A stretch of 32,983 nt of DNA from Sediminibacterium ginsengisoli. Lineage in GTDB: Bacteria > Bacteroidota > Bacteroidia > Chitinophagales > Chitinophagaceae. The position numbers and the translations under genes were made by a program. Each line of letters starts with the position of its first letter. The stretch's first letter is position 1. Under the pieces are notes generated by a model that searched no databases, was not told where the DNA came from, and saw only the letters and a list, made by a program, of their open reading frames with translations. Positions 31,763 through 32,983 of this stretch are shown here, one piece after another. The stretch covers positions 1-32,983 of the forward strand of contig CAMBEQ010000025.1 of NCBI GenBank assembly GCA_945865545.1, in the 5' to 3' direction.

Positions 31763-32245
31763 ATGAACCTTTCTTTCAATATTTTCAAAGAAATAATTAC
31801 TAATCCCATTAAGTTTCGTTTTTTCTTATTTCAAAAATTACCTGCTGCTTTTTTTGCAGGATTAAGAATTCATCATTTTGATGCAGAAAAATGTGTGGTA
31901 CGAATTAAGTATTCTTGGTTTACCATGAATCCCTTTAAATCGGTCTACTTTGCAGTAGAAGCCATGGCAGCAGAAATGTGTAGTGGTATGTTAGCCTTTG
32001 GGCAAGTGTATCAACGAACACCTAAAGTAAGTATGTTAGTGGTTAAAATGGAAGCTGCTTTTGTAAAAAAAGCAACAGGCGTGATATTATTTACTTGTGA
32101 AGATGGGCAAATGATTCAAAATGCAATCAATGAGGCCATTTCATCTGGAGAAGGCAAAACAATAGTTTGTAAATCCGTAGGCACAAATAGTGCAAATGAT
32201 ATAGTCGCCGAATTTAATTTTACTTGGAGCTTTAAAGCAAAGTAG
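31763..32245 (+). CDS. DUF4442 hotdog-fold (thioesterase-like) protein
   Basis: This 160-residue cytoplasmic protein has a single hotdog domain of the DUF4442/PaaI-like group. The blocks FRFFLFQKLPAAFFAGLRIH, FTMNPFKSVYFAVEAMAAEM, SMLVVKMEAAFVKKATGVIL and FTCEDGQMIQNAINEAISS are visible. Relatives hydrolyse acyl-CoA thioesters, but no activity is proven for this group. An overlapping ATG-CTA-TGA at 31758 ends in ATGA on the real start, as a two-codon upstream ORF. It is a single gene with no evident link to neighbours. Confidence 0.83.
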   Translation: MNLSFNIFKEIITNPIKFRFFLFQKLPAAFFAGLRIHHFDAEKCVVRIKYSWFTMNPFKSVYFAVEAMAAEMCSGMLAFGQVYQRTPKVSMLVVKMEAAFVKKATGVILFTCEDGQMIQNAINEAISSGEGKTIVCKSVGTNSANDIVAEFNFTWSFKAK

Positions 32246-32261
32246 TTTTATCAAAAACAAC

Positions 32262-32283
32262 AACAGCTCCCAATGGAGCTGTT
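32262..32283. terminator. Hairpin terminator between DUF4442 and HmuY-like genes
   Basis: AACAGCTCC-CAAT-GGAGCTGTT is a perfect 9-bp stem with a 4-base loop between two convergent genes. On the minus strand it is followed by TGTTGTTTTTG, so it best terminates the HmuY-like gene. In the plus direction the T tract is lacking. Confidence 0.65.
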
Positions 32284-32335
32284 AGAGGGGAGCTTTTGGG
32301 GAAAATTTACTCCTTCAAACTATTTTTAATTTAAG

Positions 32336-32983
32336 TTAAAATGTTTTACTACCGTTAGGCTGATAAGCAAATCTAAATGTATAATAGCGTTGTTTAGATG
32401 ACTTCTCAATATCTGTGGCAGTAGTTGGCAAGGTAACGCCACCTTTGTAATAATTAATTATTTCCAACTTTGCATATTTTCCAGAAGCAGTTCTAATCAC
32501 TAAAATCCTACCTGCCAATGGTGTAATTAAACTTGTTAATTGGTCATATACATACCAACCTTTCCCGCTACCAAATGTAACTGCAAAGGAGGCAGGCGAA
32601 TTATCAGTTTTAAAAACAGAATCATTAGAAATGGTTGTAAGTCCATCAAATAATCCAGTATAAATAAATGCTCCACCCAAAGCTTTACCACTCGTTCCAC
32701 CATTGGTTAAAATTTTTGTACCGGCAAACGCCAAATCCCACTTATTGCTTGCGCTATCAGTATTAGGTACAATTGAATTTCGTTCTAAGCTATAGAAAGT
32801 ATACTTACCAGCACTGAAAGGCATACCTGTTGTAGTATTAATACCTAATATTGTATCCGCTGGTAAGTCACGCACTGTAATTGCGGTTATCGGTACTGCA
32901 ATGGTTGTTTCATTTTTAGTACAAGAGAATAAAATGCTACTTAAAATAAGTAGTAACAAGAATGGTTTTAATGGTTGTTTCAT
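32336..32983 (-). CDS. HmuY-like heme-binding lipoprotein
   Basis: This 215-residue product has its ATG at the very edge of the window (32983-32981); a longer start outside cannot be excluded. The signal peptide has a clear lipobox, SILFSC (C21), so it is anchored in the outer membrane. The remaining beta-rich part, FSAGKYTFYSLERNSIV, SNKWDLAFAGTKILTNGG, GWYVYDQLTSLITPLAGR and YAKLEIINYYKGGVTL, ending with YTFRFAYQPNGS, fits HmuY-family proteins, which capture heme in Bacteroidota. Heme ligands are not obvious, so binding is uncertain. A TonB receptor would be expected upstream, outside the window. Confidence 0.75.
   Translation of the reverse strand: MKQPLKPFLLLLILSSILFSCTKNETTIAVPITAITVRDLPADTILGINTTTGMPFSAGKYTFYSLERNSIVPNTDSASNKWDLAFAGTKILTNGGTSGKALGGAFIYTGLFDGLTTISNDSVFKTDNSPASFAVTFGSGKGWYVYDQLTSLITPLAGRILVIRTASGKYAKLEIINYYKGGVTLPTTATDIEKSSKQRYYTFRFAYQPNGSKTF

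Overview
The window looks like a chromosomal segment of a Bacteroidota bacterium, most likely a Chitinophagia/Sphingobacteriia-type free-living polysaccharide degrader. The base composition is AT-rich, and two promoters match the Bacteroidota form TTTG-N19-TAnnTTTG. Many products have signal peptides or lipoboxes, and families favoured by this phylum are common (FGE-matured sulfatases, SOUL, TMEM220, DUF6786, DUF6797-cytochrome c, HmuY-like). I saw no tRNA, rRNA, CRISPR array, insertion sequence or phage gene. The genus assignment is inference.

Layout. (1) 1-2371, minus strand: the 5' end of a GH31 glycosidase gene and two 94% identical XRE-cupin regulators. These arose from a segmental duplication that also left a decayed GH31 5' fragment between them. 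(2) 2564-8265, minus: a sulfated-glycan module read in the order sulfatase, sulfatase, formylglycine-generating enzyme, GH30_3-like glycosidase. Two of these genes need TTG starts. (3) 8471-11188, plus: a 905-residue lipoprotein fusing cytochrome c, a DUF6797-like region and a propeller. (4) 11212-14342, minus: a tight sugar-oxidation operon of L-galactose/L-fucose dehydrogenase-like aldo-keto reductase, zinc dehydrogenase, TIM-barrel isomerase and RhaM-type mutarotase. (5) 14569-24752: a mixed region with a DUF6786 protein, SOUL, arginase, TMEM220, a secreted GH51 arabinofuranosidase divergent from a second zinc dehydrogenase, a beta-barrel-like secreted protein, a TPR protein, an exported TIM-barrel protein and a Dabb protein. 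(6) 24712-31614, minus: a five-gene operon of SGLT-type symporter, periplasmic N-acyl-D-amino-acid deacylase, DUF1611/DgcN-like protein, dipeptide-epimerase/DgcA-like enolase and APC permease. (7) 31763-32983: a DUF4442 hotdog protein and a HmuY-like lipoprotein.

How the genes may work together. Regions 2-4 fit removal of sulfate from an extracellular glycan followed by oxidation of a released L-galacto-configured sugar, but no SusC/SusD pair, lactonase, sugar-acid dehydratase or aldolase is present. Region 6 fits D-amino-acid salvage: deacylation in the periplasm, import, N-acetylation by a DgcN-like enzyme and epimerisation by a DgcA-like enzyme. Its first gene, however, keeps a sugar-binding site. 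The most unusual non-coding features are the duplicated regulators with diverging operators and the short tandem duplications that lie exactly on two translation starts and create decoy start/stop mini-ORFs.
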